The notes: a model not told the origin generated them from the sequence alone. DNA of 64,000 bases from Streptomyces sp. CC0208 (GCF_003443735.1 NZ_CP031969.1:7316001-7380000), one strand, 5' to 3'; positions 30,949 through 42,679 are shown, numbered from the stretch's first letter. Translations and numbers: made by a program.

Positions 30949-31854
30949 GTGTCCAGCACCGAGAACCAGGCTCCCGAGACCGGCACCGCGCGCGTGAAGC
31001 GCGGCATGGCGGAGCAGCTCAAGGGCGGCGTGATCATGGACGTCGTCACGCCGGAGCAGGCGAAGATCGCGGAGGACGCGGGCGCCGTAGCCGTCATGGC
31101 CCTGGAGCGGGTCCCGGCCGACATCCGCAAGGACGGCGGCGTGGCCCGTATGTCCGACCCGGACATGATCGAGGGCATCATCGAGGCCGTCTCGATCCCG
31201 GTCATGGCCAAGTCCCGCATCGGCCACTTCGTCGAGGCCCAGGTCCTGCAGTCGCTCGGCGTCGACTACATCGACGAGTCCGAGGTCCTCACCCCGGCCG
31301 ACGAGGTCAACCACTCCGACAAGTGGGCCTTCACCACCCCCTTCGTCTGCGGTGCCACCAACCTGGGCGAGGCCCTGCGCCGCATCGCCGAGGGCGCGGC
31401 CATGATCCGCTCCAAGGGTGAGGCCGGCACCGGCAACGTCGTCGAGGCCGTCCGCCACCTGCGCCAGATCAAGAACGAGATCGCCCGCCTGCGCGGCTAC
31501 GACAACAACGAGCTGTACGCCGCCGCCAAGGAGCTGCGCGCCCCGTACGAGCTCGTCAGGGAGGTCGCCGAGCTCGGCAAGCTTCCCGTGGTGCTGTTCT
31601 CCGCCGGTGGTGTCGCGACCCCGGCCGACGCCGCTCTGATGCGCCAGCTCGGTGCGGAGGGCGTCTTCGTCGGCTCCGGCATCTTCAAGTCCGGCGACCC
31701 GGCCAAGCGCGCCGCCGCCATCGTGAAGGCCACCACCTTCTACGACGACCCGAAGATCATCGCGGACGCGTCCCGCAACCTCGGCGAGGCCATGGTCGGC
31801 ATCAACTGCGACACCCTCCCCGAGACCGAGCGCTACGCCAACCGCGGCTGGTAA
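30949..31854 (+). CDS. pdxS: Pyridoxal 5'-phosphate synthase, PdxS lyase subunit
   Basis: A 301-residue (beta/alpha)8 protein. It combines ribose 5-phosphate, glyceraldehyde 3-phosphate and ammonia into PLP. Catalytic lysines are K88 (VMAKSRIGH) and K156 (MIRSKGEAGTGN); GGVATPADAALMRQLGAEGVFVGSGIFKS is the phosphate site. Twelve PdxS subunits assemble with PdxT, encoded 6 nt downstream. GTG 30949 (VSSTENQ) is preceded by GAGG at 7 nt. Upstream (30871-30894) lies TTGGCC followed by GGACTGGTCC, a short inverted repeat reminiscent of MocR/PdxR-type sites, but no pdxR gene is in this window. Confidence 0.97.
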   Translation: MSSTENQAPETGTARVKRGMAEQLKGGVIMDVVTPEQAKIAEDAGAVAVMALERVPADIRKDGGVARMSDPDMIEGIIEAVSIPVMAKSRIGHFVEAQVLQSLGVDYIDESEVLTPADEVNHSDKWAFTTPFVCGATNLGEALRRIAEGAAMIRSKGEAGTGNVVEAVRHLRQIKNEIARLRGYDNNELYAAAKELRAPYELVREVAELGKLPVVLFSAGGVATPADAALMRQLGAEGVFVGSGIFKSGDPAKRAAAIVKATTFYDDPKIIADASRNLGEAMVGINCDTLPETERYANRGW

Positions 31855-31860
31855 CCACTC

Positions 31861-32466
31861 ATGAGCACTCCTGTCATAGGCGTCCTGGCCCTGCAGGGCG
31901 ACGTCCGGGAGCACCTCGTGGCCCTGGCCGCGGCCGACGCCGTGGCCAGGCCGGTACGGCGCCCCGACGAACTCGCCGAGGTGGACGGCCTCGTCCTCCC
32001 CGGCGGCGAGTCCACCACGATCTCCAAGCTGGCGGTCCTGTTCGGCGTGATGGAGCCGCTCCGGGCGCGTGTGCGGGACGGCATGCCCGTCTACGGCACC
32101 TGCGCGGGGCTGATCATGCTGGCCGACAAGATCCTCGACCCGCGCTCGGGCCAGGAGACGATCGGCGGCATCGACATGATCGTGCGCCGCAACGCCTTCG
32201 GACGTCAGAACGAGTCCTTCGAGGCCGCGGTCGATGTCAAGGGCGTTCCGGGCGAGCCTGTGGAGGGCGTCTTCATCCGCGCCCCCTGGGTGGAGTCCGT
32301 CGGCGCCCAGGCCGAGGTGCTCGCCGAGCACGACGGTCACATCGTCGCGGTCCGTCAGGGCAACGCGCTCGCCACGTCGTTCCACCCGGAACTGACCGGC
32401 GACCACCGCGTGCACTCTCTCTTTGTCGACATGGTGCGCGCGTACCGGACGCGGGAGTCCTTGTAG
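31861..32466 (+). CDS. pdxT: Pyridoxal 5'-phosphate synthase, PdxT glutaminase subunit
   Basis: A 201-residue class I glutamine amidotransferase. The oxyanion region LPGGEST (47-53), nucleophile C81 in YGTCAGL, and the His175/Glu177 pair in SFHPEL complete the triad. It hydrolyses glutamine and channels ammonia to PdxS. It lies 6 nt after pdxS, clearly co-transcribed. Confidence 0.97.
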   Translation: MSTPVIGVLALQGDVREHLVALAAADAVARPVRRPDELAEVDGLVLPGGESTTISKLAVLFGVMEPLRARVRDGMPVYGTCAGLIMLADKILDPRSGQETIGGIDMIVRRNAFGRQNESFEAAVDVKGVPGEPVEGVFIRAPWVESVGAQAEVLAEHDGHIVAVRQGNALATSFHPELTGDHRVHSLFVDMVRAYRTRESL

Positions 32467-32515
32467 GATCTCAGGCGTTGGTTGCAGAGATGGGTTACGC
32501 GAAGGAGACAGGCAG

Positions 32516-33268
32516 ATGTCCGGCCACTCTAAATGGGCCACGACGAAGCACAAGAAGGCCGTGATCGACGCCAAGCGCGGCAAGCTCTTCGCGAAGCTGA
32601 TCAAGAACATCGAGGTCGCGGCGCGCATGGGCGGCGTGGACCTGGACGGCAACCCGACGCTGTACGACGCCGTGCAGAAGGCGAAGAAGTCGTCTGTTCC
32701 CAACAAGAACATCGACTCCGCCATCAAGCGTGGCGGCGGCCTCGAGGCCGGCGGCGCCGACTACGAGACGATCATGTACGAGGGCTACGGCCCGAACGGC
32801 GTCGCGGTGCTCATCGAGTGCCTCACCGACAACCGCAACCGCGCCGCCTCCGACGTGCGGGTCGCCATGACCCGCAACGGCGGCAACATGGCCGACCCCG
32901 GCTCGGTGTCGTACCTCTTCAACCGCAAGGGCGTCGTCATCGTCCCCAAGGGCGAGCTCACCGAGGACGACGTGCTCGGTGCCGTCCTGGACGCGGGCGC
33001 CGAGGAGGTCAACGACCTGGGCGAGTCCTTCGAGATCCTCAGCGAGGCCACCGACCTGGTCGCGGTCCGCACCGCCCTCCAGGAAGCCGGGATCGACTAC
33101 GACTCCGCCGACGCCAACTTCGTCCCGACCATGCAGGTCGAGCTGGACGAGGAGGGCGCCAGGAAGATCTTCAGGCTGATCGACGCCCTGGAGGACAGCG
33201 ACGACGTCCAGAACGTCTTCGCCAACTTCGACGTCAGCGACGAGGTCATGGAGAAGGTCGACGCGTAG
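32516..33268 (+). CDS. YebC/PmpR family protein
   Basis: A 250-residue YebC-family protein. It opens with the invariant MSGHSKWATTKHKKAV..DAKRGKLFAKL, then VPNKNIDSAIKRGGG and YEGYGPNGVAVLIECLTDNRNR, all diagnostic. The family was annotated as DNA-binding transcription factors; more recent work shows YebC acting at the ribosome to relieve stalling on proline-rich stretches. It sits just upstream of ruvCAB, a widely conserved arrangement. GAAGGAGA lies 7 nt before ATG 32516. Confidence 0.95.
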   Translation: MSGHSKWATTKHKKAVIDAKRGKLFAKLIKNIEVAARMGGVDLDGNPTLYDAVQKAKKSSVPNKNIDSAIKRGGGLEAGGADYETIMYEGYGPNGVAVLIECLTDNRNRAASDVRVAMTRNGGNMADPGSVSYLFNRKGVVIVPKGELTEDDVLGAVLDAGAEEVNDLGESFEILSEATDLVAVRTALQEAGIDYDSADANFVPTMQVELDEEGARKIFRLIDALEDSDDVQNVFANFDVSDEVMEKVDA

Positions 33269-33382
33269 CGCTGCGAACTGAGCGGATCCGGCGGGCCGGT
33301 GGGACACACCCCACCGGCCCGCCGCCGTTGTCGGTGGCAGCAGATAGCCTGCACAAACAGGAGATCGAGAGGGAGGGGCACG

Positions 33383-33922
33383 GTGCGCGTACTCGGGGTG
33401 GACCCCGGACTCACACGCTGCGGTGTGGGCGTCGTCGAGGGGGTGGCGGGCCGACCCCTGACCATGCTCGGCGTCGGAGTCGTGCGCACGCCCTCGGACG
33501 CCGAGTTGGGACAGCGGCTCGTCGCCGTCGAGCAGGGCATCGAGCAGTGGCTGGACCAGCACCGGCCCGAATTCGTCGCCGTGGAGCGGGTGTTCAGCCA
33601 GCACAACGTCCGTACGGTGATGGGCACCGCCCAGGCCAGCGCCGTCGCCATGCTGTGCGCCGCCCGCCGCGGCATCCCCGTCGCCCTGCACACCCCGAGC
33701 GAGGTCAAGGCCGCCGTCACCGGCAGCGGCCGCGCCGACAAGGCGCAGGTCGGCGCCATGGTCACCCGCCTGCTGCGGCTGGACGCACCCCCGAAACCGG
33801 CCGACGCCGCCGACGCTCTCGCACTCGCCATCTGCCACATCTGGCGCGCGCCCGCCCAGAACCGACTCCAGCAGGCCGTCGCCCTGCACACAGCCACAGC
33901 ACGGAAAGGCCGTACGGCATGA
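33383..33922 (+). CDS. ruvC: Holliday junction resolvase RuvC
   Basis: A 179-residue RNase-H-fold endonuclease. Catalytic acids: D7 in LGVDPGLTRCG, the Glu of FVAVERVFSQHN (about residue 68), and the Asp residues of PADAADALALAICH near the C-terminus. It cuts four-way junctions symmetrically after RuvAB branch migration. GTG 33383 follows GGGAGGGG and begins right at the conserved VRVLGVDPG. The stop overlaps the ruvA start (ATGA). Confidence 0.96.
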   Translation: MRVLGVDPGLTRCGVGVVEGVAGRPLTMLGVGVVRTPSDAELGQRLVAVEQGIEQWLDQHRPEFVAVERVFSQHNVRTVMGTAQASAVAMLCAARRGIPVALHTPSEVKAAVTGSGRADKAQVGAMVTRLLRLDAPPKPADAADALALAICHIWRAPAQNRLQQAVALHTATARKGRTA

Positions 33923-34524
33923 TCGCCTTCGTGAGCGGCACCATCGCCGCACTCGCTCCCGACACCGCGGTGGTCGAGGTCGGCGGTGTCGGCATGGCGG
34001 TGCAGTGCACGCCGAACACGCTGTCGACCCTTCGCCTCGGTCAGCCGGCCAAGCTCGCCACCTCCCTGGTCGTACGCGAGGACTCCCTCACCCTCTACGG
34101 TTTCGTCGACGACGACGAGCGCCAGATCTTCGAACTGCTCCAGACCGCCAGCGGAGTCGGCCCGCGCCTCGCCCAGGCCATGCTGGCCGTGCACGCCCCG
34201 GACGCGTTGCGCCGAGCGGTGGCCACAGGTGACGAGAAAGCGCTCATCGCGGTGCCCGGCATCGGCAAGAAGGGCGCTCAGAAGCTGCTCCTGGAGCTCA
34301 AGGACCGGCTGGGCGAGCCGATCGGTGCCCCCGCGATCGGCGCTCCCGTCACCCAGGGCTGGCGCGACCAGCTGCACGCCGCCCTGATCGGCCTCGGGTA
34401 CGCCACGCGCGAGGCCGACGAGGCCGTCACCGCCGTGACCCCGCAGGCAGAGGCGTCCGAGGGCACGCCTCAGGTCGGCCAGCTGCTGAAGGCCGCCCTG
34501 CAGACCTTGAACCGCGCCCGCTAG
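33919..34524 (+). CDS. ruvA: Holliday junction DNA helicase subunit RuvA
   Basis: A 201-residue protein: an OB-fold domain (residues 1-63), tandem helix-hairpin-helix motifs (LLQTASGVGPRLAQAML and LIAVPGIGKKGAQKLLLEL) that bind the junction, a flexible Ala/Pro linker, and the C-terminal domain III (residues about 150-201) that contacts RuvB. ATG 33919 overlaps the ruvC stop by 4 nt. The order ruvC-ruvA-ruvB is typical of actinobacteria. Confidence 0.96.
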   Translation: MIAFVSGTIAALAPDTAVVEVGGVGMAVQCTPNTLSTLRLGQPAKLATSLVVREDSLTLYGFVDDDERQIFELLQTASGVGPRLAQAMLAVHAPDALRRAVATGDEKALIAVPGIGKKGAQKLLLELKDRLGEPIGAPAIGAPVTQGWRDQLHAALIGLGYATREADEAVTAVTPQAEASEGTPQVGQLLKAALQTLNRAR

Positions 34525-34534
34525 GAGAACGTCA

Positions 34535-35605
34535 GTGAACTGGGACGACACCACCGACGAGACCGCCGCCGAGCGGCTCGTCGGTGCGTCCGCCGACCGT
34601 GAGGACCAGGCCGTCGAGGCCGCCCTGCGCCCCAAGGACCTGGACGAGTTCATCGGCCAGGAGAAGGTCCGCGAACAGCTCGACCTGGTCCTGCGGGCCG
34701 CCCGCGCGCGAGGCGCCACCGCCGACCATGTGCTGCTCTCCGGTGCCCCCGGCCTCGGCAAGACCACCCTCTCGATGATCATCGCGGCCGAGATGGGCGC
34801 TCCCATCCGCATCACCTCAGGCCCCGCCATCCAGCACGCCGGCGACCTCGCCGCGATCCTCTCCTCCCTCCAGGAGGGCGAGGTCCTCTTCCTCGACGAG
34901 ATCCACCGCATGTCGCGGCCCGCCGAGGAGATGCTGTACATGGCGATGGAGGACTTCCGCGTCGACGTCATCGTCGGCAAGGGCCCCGGCGCCACCGCCA
35001 TCCCGCTGGAGCTGCCCCCGTTCACCCTGGTCGGCGCCACCACGCGCGCCGGCCTGCTGCCGCCCCCGCTGCGCGACCGCTTCGGCTTCACCGCCCACAT
35101 GGAGTTCTACGAGCCCGCCGAGCTGGAGCGTGTCATCCACCGCTCGGCCCACCTGCTCGACGTCGAGATCGGCTCCGAAGGCGCCGCCGAGATCGCGGGC
35201 CGCTCCCGCGGCACGCCCCGTATCGCCAACCGTCTGCTGCGCCGGGTCCGGGACTACGCCCAGGTCAAGGCCGACGGGATCATCACCCGCGACATCGCCG
35301 CGGCCGCGCTCAAGGTCTACGAGGTCGACGCCCGCGGCCTCGACCGGCTCGACCGCGGAGTCCTGGAGGCCCTGCTCAAGCTCTTCGGCGGCGGCCCGGT
35401 CGGCCTGTCCACGCTCGCGGTCGCGGTGGGGGAGGAGCGCGAGACCGTCGAAGAAGTGGCCGAGCCCTTCCTCGTACGGGAGGGCCTGCTCGCCCGCACT
35501 CCGCGCGGACGGGTCGCCACACCCGCCGCATGGGCACATCTCGGCCTCACCCCGCCCCGCTCGGCGTCCACAGGAAACGGACAACAGGACCTGTTCGGGA
35601 CGTGA
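34535..35605 (+). CDS. ruvB: Holliday junction DNA helicase motor RuvB
   Basis: A 356-residue AAA+ ATPase. Walker A is GAPGLGKT (70-77); Walker B is LFLDEIHR; sensor 1 is GATTRAG; the arginine finger lies in LRDRFG; and the C-terminal winged helix (GGGPVGLSTLAVAVGEE ... FLVREGLLARTPRGR) touches DNA. It drives branch migration with RuvA. GTG 34535, 10 nt after ruvA, is preceded by AGGAGA. Confidence 0.97.
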   Translation: MNWDDTTDETAAERLVGASADREDQAVEAALRPKDLDEFIGQEKVREQLDLVLRAARARGATADHVLLSGAPGLGKTTLSMIIAAEMGAPIRITSGPAIQHAGDLAAILSSLQEGEVLFLDEIHRMSRPAEEMLYMAMEDFRVDVIVGKGPGATAIPLELPPFTLVGATTRAGLLPPPLRDRFGFTAHMEFYEPAELERVIHRSAHLLDVEIGSEGAAEIAGRSRGTPRIANRLLRRVRDYAQVKADGIITRDIAAAALKVYEVDARGLDRLDRGVLEALLKLFGGGPVGLSTLAVAVGEERETVEEVAEPFLVREGLLARTPRGRVATPAAWAHLGLTPPRSASTGNGQQDLFGT

Positions 35606-35778
35606 TGCCTTTGTGACGGCGAAGCATTGGCCGGGTCCGGAACCCAGGTGCGATGCTGAGCGTTGTTCCCTGCGCGCGGACTCGCTTAGACTCCGCCGAT
35701 GCCGCCTTTGTCGGCGGCAGATATACCCCCAACCATCAGGCCGCTCACTTCGCGGTCGCGTGAAGGAAGTACCGACCC

Positions 35779-36306
35779 GTGAGTCTCGTGACCCTCCTCC
35801 CGTTCATCGTGCTCATCGGGGCCATGTTCCTGATGACCCGCTCGGCCAAGAAGAAGCAGCAGCAGGCCGCGAGCATGCGGAACGACATGCAGCCCGGCAG
35901 CGGCGTCCGCACCATCGGGGGCATGTACGCCACGGTCAAGGAGGTCAACGAGGACACGGTCCTCCTCGACGCCGGTCCCGGCGTCGATCTTCTCTTCGCG
36001 AAGAACGCCATCGGTGCCGTCCTGACCGACGACGAGTACAACCGCATCGTGCACGGCATCGAGCACGACCTGAAGTCCGACTCCGACGTCGTCCCGGACG
36101 ACGCCTCCTCCCTCACCGAGACCGACGAGTCCGCCGACGAAGCTGCCGCCGCCTCCGACGAGAAGTCCGTCGACCTCGGTAAGAAGGACACGGCCGGGGA
36201 GCCCGCCGACGACGCGCCCGCCAAGGCCGACGCGGGGACCGAGGCCGCCGAGGCGAAGTCGGACGACGAGCCGAAGAAGACCGACGGCGACTCCGACGCG
36301 AAGTAG
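35779..36306 (+). CDS. yajC: Preprotein translocase accessory subunit YajC
   Basis: A 175-residue protein with one N-terminal membrane helix (LLPFIVLIGAMFLMTRSAKKK, residues about 5-25), then the conserved YajC core MRNDMQPGSGVRTIGGMYATVKEVNEDTVLLDAG. Typical YajC proteins are about 90-120 residues; this one adds an approximately 80-residue tail from about position 95, highly acidic with Lys/Ala (SVDLGKKDTAGEPADD...). It associates with SecD/SecF, encoded downstream. GTG 35779 starts at VSLVTLLPF, directly before the helix. Confidence 0.93.
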   Translation: MSLVTLLPFIVLIGAMFLMTRSAKKKQQQAASMRNDMQPGSGVRTIGGMYATVKEVNEDTVLLDAGPGVDLLFAKNAIGAVLTDDEYNRIVHGIEHDLKSDSDVVPDDASSLTETDESADEAAAASDEKSVDLGKKDTAGEPADDAPAKADAGTEAAEAKSDDEPKKTDGDSDAK

Positions 36307-36437
36307 TCGCACTCCGGGGCGCGCGGAACAGCTCCGCGCGCCCCGGACCTGCGCGGCTCGCACGGGATCCCGACACCAGTCATGGCCGCCCGCCCGCCGA
36401 TCCGGCGCGAGAGCGGCCCGAGAGGGAGTACGAGAAG

Positions 36438-38192
36438 GTGGCAGCACCCAAAAGGGGCCGGAGCTCGAGTGCCCAGAGCAAGCCAGGGCGCACGCTGGCC
36501 CTGATCCTGATCGCCATCGTGGCGCTCACCGGTGGAATGTTCCTCTCCGGACACACCACCCCGCGTCTCGGCATCGACCTTGCCGGAGGCACCAGCATCA
36601 CGCTGGAGGCCAAGGCCGAGCAGGGGTCCGCGATCAACAAGGCCAACATGAACACCGCGGTCGACATCATGAACCGCCGTGTCAACGGCCTGGGCGTCTC
36701 CGAGGCGGAGGTGCAGACCCAGGGTGATCGCAACATCATCGTGAACATCCCCAAGGGCACCAACTCCAAGGAGGCCCGCGACCAGGTCGGCACCACCGCG
36801 AAGCTGTACTTCCGTCCGGTCCTCGCGCAGGATGCCACCGGCCCCGCCGCGGCCACCTCGCCGAGCCCGTCCGCCAGCGGCTCCTCGAATGCCTCGCCGA
36901 GCCCCTCCGCGAGCAAGTCCGGCACCGGCGAGAAGGCGACCTCGTCGTCCTCCCCGTCGGCCTCCGCCACCTCGCAGGGCCGCGCCGTCACCGACGCGCT
37001 GAAGGCCGACGCCACCCCGTCGGCGTCCGCCGGCGCGTCGAGTTCCGCGTCCCCGTCGGCCCCCGCGAGCACCGCTCCGTCCGCCGCCCAGGCCAAGCTC
37101 CAGGCCCAGTACACCGCCCTGGACTGCTCGAAGAAGGCGCAGCGCACCAAGGCGGGCGAGGGCGCCAAGCCGGGCGACACCACCGTGGGCTGCGGCGAGT
37201 ACTCCGGCGTCTGGTACAAGTACCTGCTCGGCCCGGCCGCCGTCGCCGGCACCGAGGTCAAGAAGGCCCAGGCGGTCTTCGACACCCAGAACGCCGCCGG
37301 CTGGCAGGTCACCATGACCTTCAACAGCAAGGGCGCCAAGAAGTTCGCGGACATCACGGGCCAGCTCGCGAAGAACACCCAGCCGCAGAACGAGTTCGGC
37401 ATCGTCCTCGACGGCCAGGTCGTCTCCAGCCCCACCGTGAGCTCCTCGATCACCGGCGGCAGCGCCCAGATCTCCGGCAGCTTCACACAGGACGAGGCCC
37501 AGAACCTCGCCAACATGCTGTCGTACGGCGCCCTCCCGCTCTCCTTCAAGGAGCAGAGCGTGACCACGGTGACCGCGGCGCTCGGCGGTGACCAGCTGCA
37601 CGCCGGTCTCCTCGCCGGTGCCATCGGCCTCTTCCTGGTCGTCATCTACCTGGTGGCCTACTACCGCGGTCTGTCGCTCGTCGCGATGGCCTCGCTGCTC
37701 GTCTCCGGCATCCTCACCTACGTGCTCATGGCGCTGCTCGGCCCGGCCATCGGGTTCGCACTGAACCTGCCGGCCGTGTGCGGTGCCATCGTCGCGATCG
37801 GTATCACCGCGGACTCGTTCATCGTGTACTTCGAACGCATAAGGGACGAGATCCGCGAGGGCCGCTCGCTGCGCCCCGCCGTCGAGCGGGCCTGGCCGCG
37901 TGCCCGGCGCACCATCCTGGTCTCCGACTTCGTGTCGTTCCTCGCCGCCGCGGTGCTGTTCATCGTGACGGTCGGCAAGGTCCAGGGCTTCGCGTTCACG
38001 CTCGGTCTGACCACCGTGCTCGACGTGGTCGTGGTCTTCTTCTTCACCAAGCCGCTGATGACGCTGCTGGCCCGCCGGAAGTTCTTCGCGAGCGGCAGCA
38101 AGTGGTCCGGCCTCGACCCGAAGAGCCTGGGCGCCAAGCCACCGCTGCGCCGCACCCGCCGCCCCGCCCCCGCCCACACGAAGGAGGCGTGA
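36438..38192 (+). CDS. secD: Protein translocase subunit SecD
   Basis: A 584-residue RND-type membrane protein. TM1 is at residues 18-38, then the large external P1 domain, including LGIDLAGGTSITLEA and the D1-D4 pattern, and five C-terminal helices from about 385 (HAGLLAGAIGLFLVVIYLVAYYRG). Residues about 134-218 are an inserted low-complexity stretch made almost only of Ser, Ala, Pro and Thr, placed within the external domain. With SecF it uses the proton gradient to pull proteins out during Sec export. GTG 36438 follows GAGAAG; secF begins 2 nt after the stop. Confidence 0.95.
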   Translation: MAAPKRGRSSSAQSKPGRTLALILIAIVALTGGMFLSGHTTPRLGIDLAGGTSITLEAKAEQGSAINKANMNTAVDIMNRRVNGLGVSEAEVQTQGDRNIIVNIPKGTNSKEARDQVGTTAKLYFRPVLAQDATGPAAATSPSPSASGSSNASPSPSASKSGTGEKATSSSSPSASATSQGRAVTDALKADATPSASAGASSSASPSAPASTAPSAAQAKLQAQYTALDCSKKAQRTKAGEGAKPGDTTVGCGEYSGVWYKYLLGPAAVAGTEVKKAQAVFDTQNAAGWQVTMTFNSKGAKKFADITGQLAKNTQPQNEFGIVLDGQVVSSPTVSSSITGGSAQISGSFTQDEAQNLANMLSYGALPLSFKEQSVTTVTAALGGDQLHAGLLAGAIGLFLVVIYLVAYYRGLSLVAMASLLVSGILTYVLMALLGPAIGFALNLPAVCGAIVAIGITADSFIVYFERIRDEIREGRSLRPAVERAWPRARRTILVSDFVSFLAAAVLFIVTVGKVQGFAFTLGLTTVLDVVVVFFFTKPLMTLLARRKFFASGSKWSGLDPKSLGAKPPLRRTRRPAPAHTKEA

Positions 38193-38194
38193 GC

Positions 38195-39307
38195 ATGTCG
38201 AAACTCGGCAACCTCGGCGCCCGACTGCACCGTGGCGAGATCAGCTACGACTTCATCGGTCACCGCAAGCTCTGGTACAGCATCTCGATCCTGATCACCA
38301 TCACGGCGATCCTGGGCCTCGCGGTCCGCGGCCTGAACATGGGCATCGACTTCCAGGGCGGCGCGGTCTTCACCACCGGGAAGACCAGCGTCTCGGTCTC
38401 CCAGGCCGAGGAGTACGCGAAGGAAGCCTCCGGCCACGACGCCGTCGTGCAGAAGCTCGGCAACGGCACGCTGCGCATCCAGATCGCCGGCATGGACACC
38501 CAGCAGTCCGACCGGATCAAGACGGACCTGGCCAAGGACTTCAAGGTCGACCCGGAGAGCATCGCCGCCGACCTGGTCGGTCCCAGCTGGGGTGACCAGA
38601 TCGCCAACAAGGCCTGGCAGGGTCTGGCGATCTTCATGGTCCTCGTCGTGATCTATCTGGCGATCGCCTTCGAGTGGCGCATGGCCATCGCGGCGCTCGT
38701 CGCCCTGATCCACGACATCACCATCACCGTCGGCATCTACGCCCTCGTCGGCTTCGAGGTCACGCCGGGCACGGTGATCGGTCTGCTGACCATCCTCGGT
38801 TACTCGCTCTACGACACGGTGGTCGTCTTCGACTCCCTCAAGGAGCAGACCAAGGACATCACCAAGCAGAACCGCTGGACGTACAGCGACATCGCCAACC
38901 GCTCGATCAACGGCACCCTGGTCCGCTCGATCAACACCACGGTGGTCGCGCTGCTTCCGGTGGCGGGCCTGCTGTTCATCGGTGGCGGCTTCCTCGGCGC
39001 GGGCACGCTCAACGACATCTCGCTGTCGCTGTTCGTCGGTCTCGCCGCCGGTGCGTACTCCTCGATCTTCATCGCCACCCCGCTCGTCGCCGACCTGAAG
39101 GAGCGCGAGCCGGCCATGAAGGCCCTGAAGAAGCGGGTGCTGGCCAAGCGCTCGCAGGCCACCCCCGAGGAGGAACTCGCGGAAGTCCGCGGCGACTTCG
39201 TGGACGACGGTGAGCCGGAGGACTCCGCGCACGCGGTCGTCGGTCCGCGCACCCAGCCCACCTCCCGCGGCCGGGGCCGTGGCCGTCCGTCGGGCAAGCG
39301 CCGATGA
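38195..39307 (+). CDS. secF: Protein translocase subunit SecF
   Basis: A 370-residue partner of SecD. TM1 at about 27-47, the motif GLNMGIDFQGGAVFTT, an external domain to about 140, then five helices including GTVIGLLTILGYSLYDTVVVFDSLKEQ and NRSINGTLVRSINTT, the signature of SecF. The C-terminal 65 residues are a charged, finally Arg/Gly-rich cytosolic tail (TSRGRGRGRPSGKRR). The stop overlaps the apt start by 4 nt (ATGA). Confidence 0.96.
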   Translation: MSKLGNLGARLHRGEISYDFIGHRKLWYSISILITITAILGLAVRGLNMGIDFQGGAVFTTGKTSVSVSQAEEYAKEASGHDAVVQKLGNGTLRIQIAGMDTQQSDRIKTDLAKDFKVDPESIAADLVGPSWGDQIANKAWQGLAIFMVLVVIYLAIAFEWRMAIAALVALIHDITITVGIYALVGFEVTPGTVIGLLTILGYSLYDTVVVFDSLKEQTKDITKQNRWTYSDIANRSINGTLVRSINTTVVALLPVAGLLFIGGGFLGAGTLNDISLSLFVGLAAGAYSSIFIATPLVADLKEREPAMKALKKRVLAKRSQATPEEELAEVRGDFVDDGEPEDSAHAVVGPRTQPTSRGRGRGRPSGKRR

Positions 39308-39852
39308 CCGGACTCGTGGACATCACGCCATTGCTGCTCAGCCGTATCCGCGATGTGGCCGACTACCCGGAGCCGGGGGTGATGTTCAAGGACATCACCC
39401 CGCTCCTGGCGGACCCGGCGGCGTTCACGGCGCTCACCGACGCGCTGGCCACGGTCGCCGCGAACACCGGTGCCACGAAGGTCGTCGGTCTGGAGGCCCG
39501 GGGCTTCATCCTCGGCGCCCCGGTCGCCGTCCGCGCGGGACTGGGCTTCATCCCCGTGCGCAAGGCGGGCAAGCTCCCCGGCGCGACCCTCAGCCAGGCG
39601 TACGACCTGGAGTACGGCTCGGCGGAGATCGAGGTGCACGCGGAGGACCTGTCCGCCGACGACCGCATCCTGATCGTCGACGACGTGCTGGCCACGGGCG
39701 GCACCGCCGAGGCGTCCATCGAGCTGATCCGCCGCGCGGGCGCCGAGGTGGCTGGTCTCGCGGTGCTGATGGAACTGGGCTTCCTCGGCGGGCGGGCCCG
39801 TCTGGAGCCAGCCCTTGCGGGCGCCCCGCTGGAAGCGCTGCTGGTGGTCTGA
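39304..39852 (+). CDS. apt: Adenine phosphoribosyltransferase
   Basis: A 182-residue type I PRTase. The PRPP-binding motif is ILIVDDVLATGGTA, and the N-terminal VADYPEPGVMFKDITPLL is the family hallmark. It makes AMP from adenine and PRPP (purine salvage). The order secD-secF-apt-relA is conserved in Streptomyces. The start overlaps secF by 4 nt; a hairpin follows, so relA probably has its own promoter. Confidence 0.96.
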   Translation: MTGLVDITPLLLSRIRDVADYPEPGVMFKDITPLLADPAAFTALTDALATVAANTGATKVVGLEARGFILGAPVAVRAGLGFIPVRKAGKLPGATLSQAYDLEYGSAEIEVHAEDLSADDRILIVDDVLATGGTAEASIELIRRAGAEVAGLAVLMELGFLGGRARLEPALAGAPLEALLVV

Positions 39853-39882
39853 TCGCCGACAGCACCCCGCACTCACTGCGTG

Positions 39883-39912
39883 ACGGCCGTTCCGGAAGAC
39901 CGGGACGGCCGT
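39883..39912 (+). terminator. Terminator after apt
   Basis: Arms ACGGCCGTTCCGG (39883-39895) and CCGGGACGGCCGT (39900-39912), pairing with one G-U, loop AAGA, followed by TTTC. It ends the secD-secF-apt operon. Confidence 0.75.
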
Positions 39913-40089
39913 TTCGCATGAGGGAGCGAGGCGCCCCGCCCGATCCGGCGGAATTCCGGCGGCAGTCCCTCGTGTTCCACAGGTTGACGACCCTCACATC
40001 GGCCTGAAGGCGATCCCGGGGCGCAGGATCGCTACCATGGGTTCTCCGGAGCCTGACCGGGGGATTCGGATCGCGCACGAGGAGTCCTC

Positions 40090-42627
<2,538 letters not shown>

Positions 42628-42634
42628 GACGCAC

Positions 42635-42664
42635 GAAAGGGCCCCGGGAAACCGGGGCCCTTTC
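42635..42664. terminator. Bidirectional terminator after relA
   Basis: Perfect 13-bp arms at 42635-42647 and 42652-42664 with a GAAA tetraloop; A-run before and T-run after make it functional both ways. It separates convergent relA and the DUF349 gene. Confidence 0.9.
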
Positions 42665-42679
42665 GCAGCTGCGGCCTTG

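Noticed and set aside
35745..38177. Long minus-strand frame opposite yajC and secD
   Set aside because: It is antisense to two complete conserved genes and has no recognisable domain, start signal or neighbour logic.
39984..40038. relA promoter
   Set aside because: TTGACG at 39984 is a good -35, but the hexamers at 17-18 bp are poor -10 candidates; TACCAT at 40033 has no partner. Not supported enough to list.
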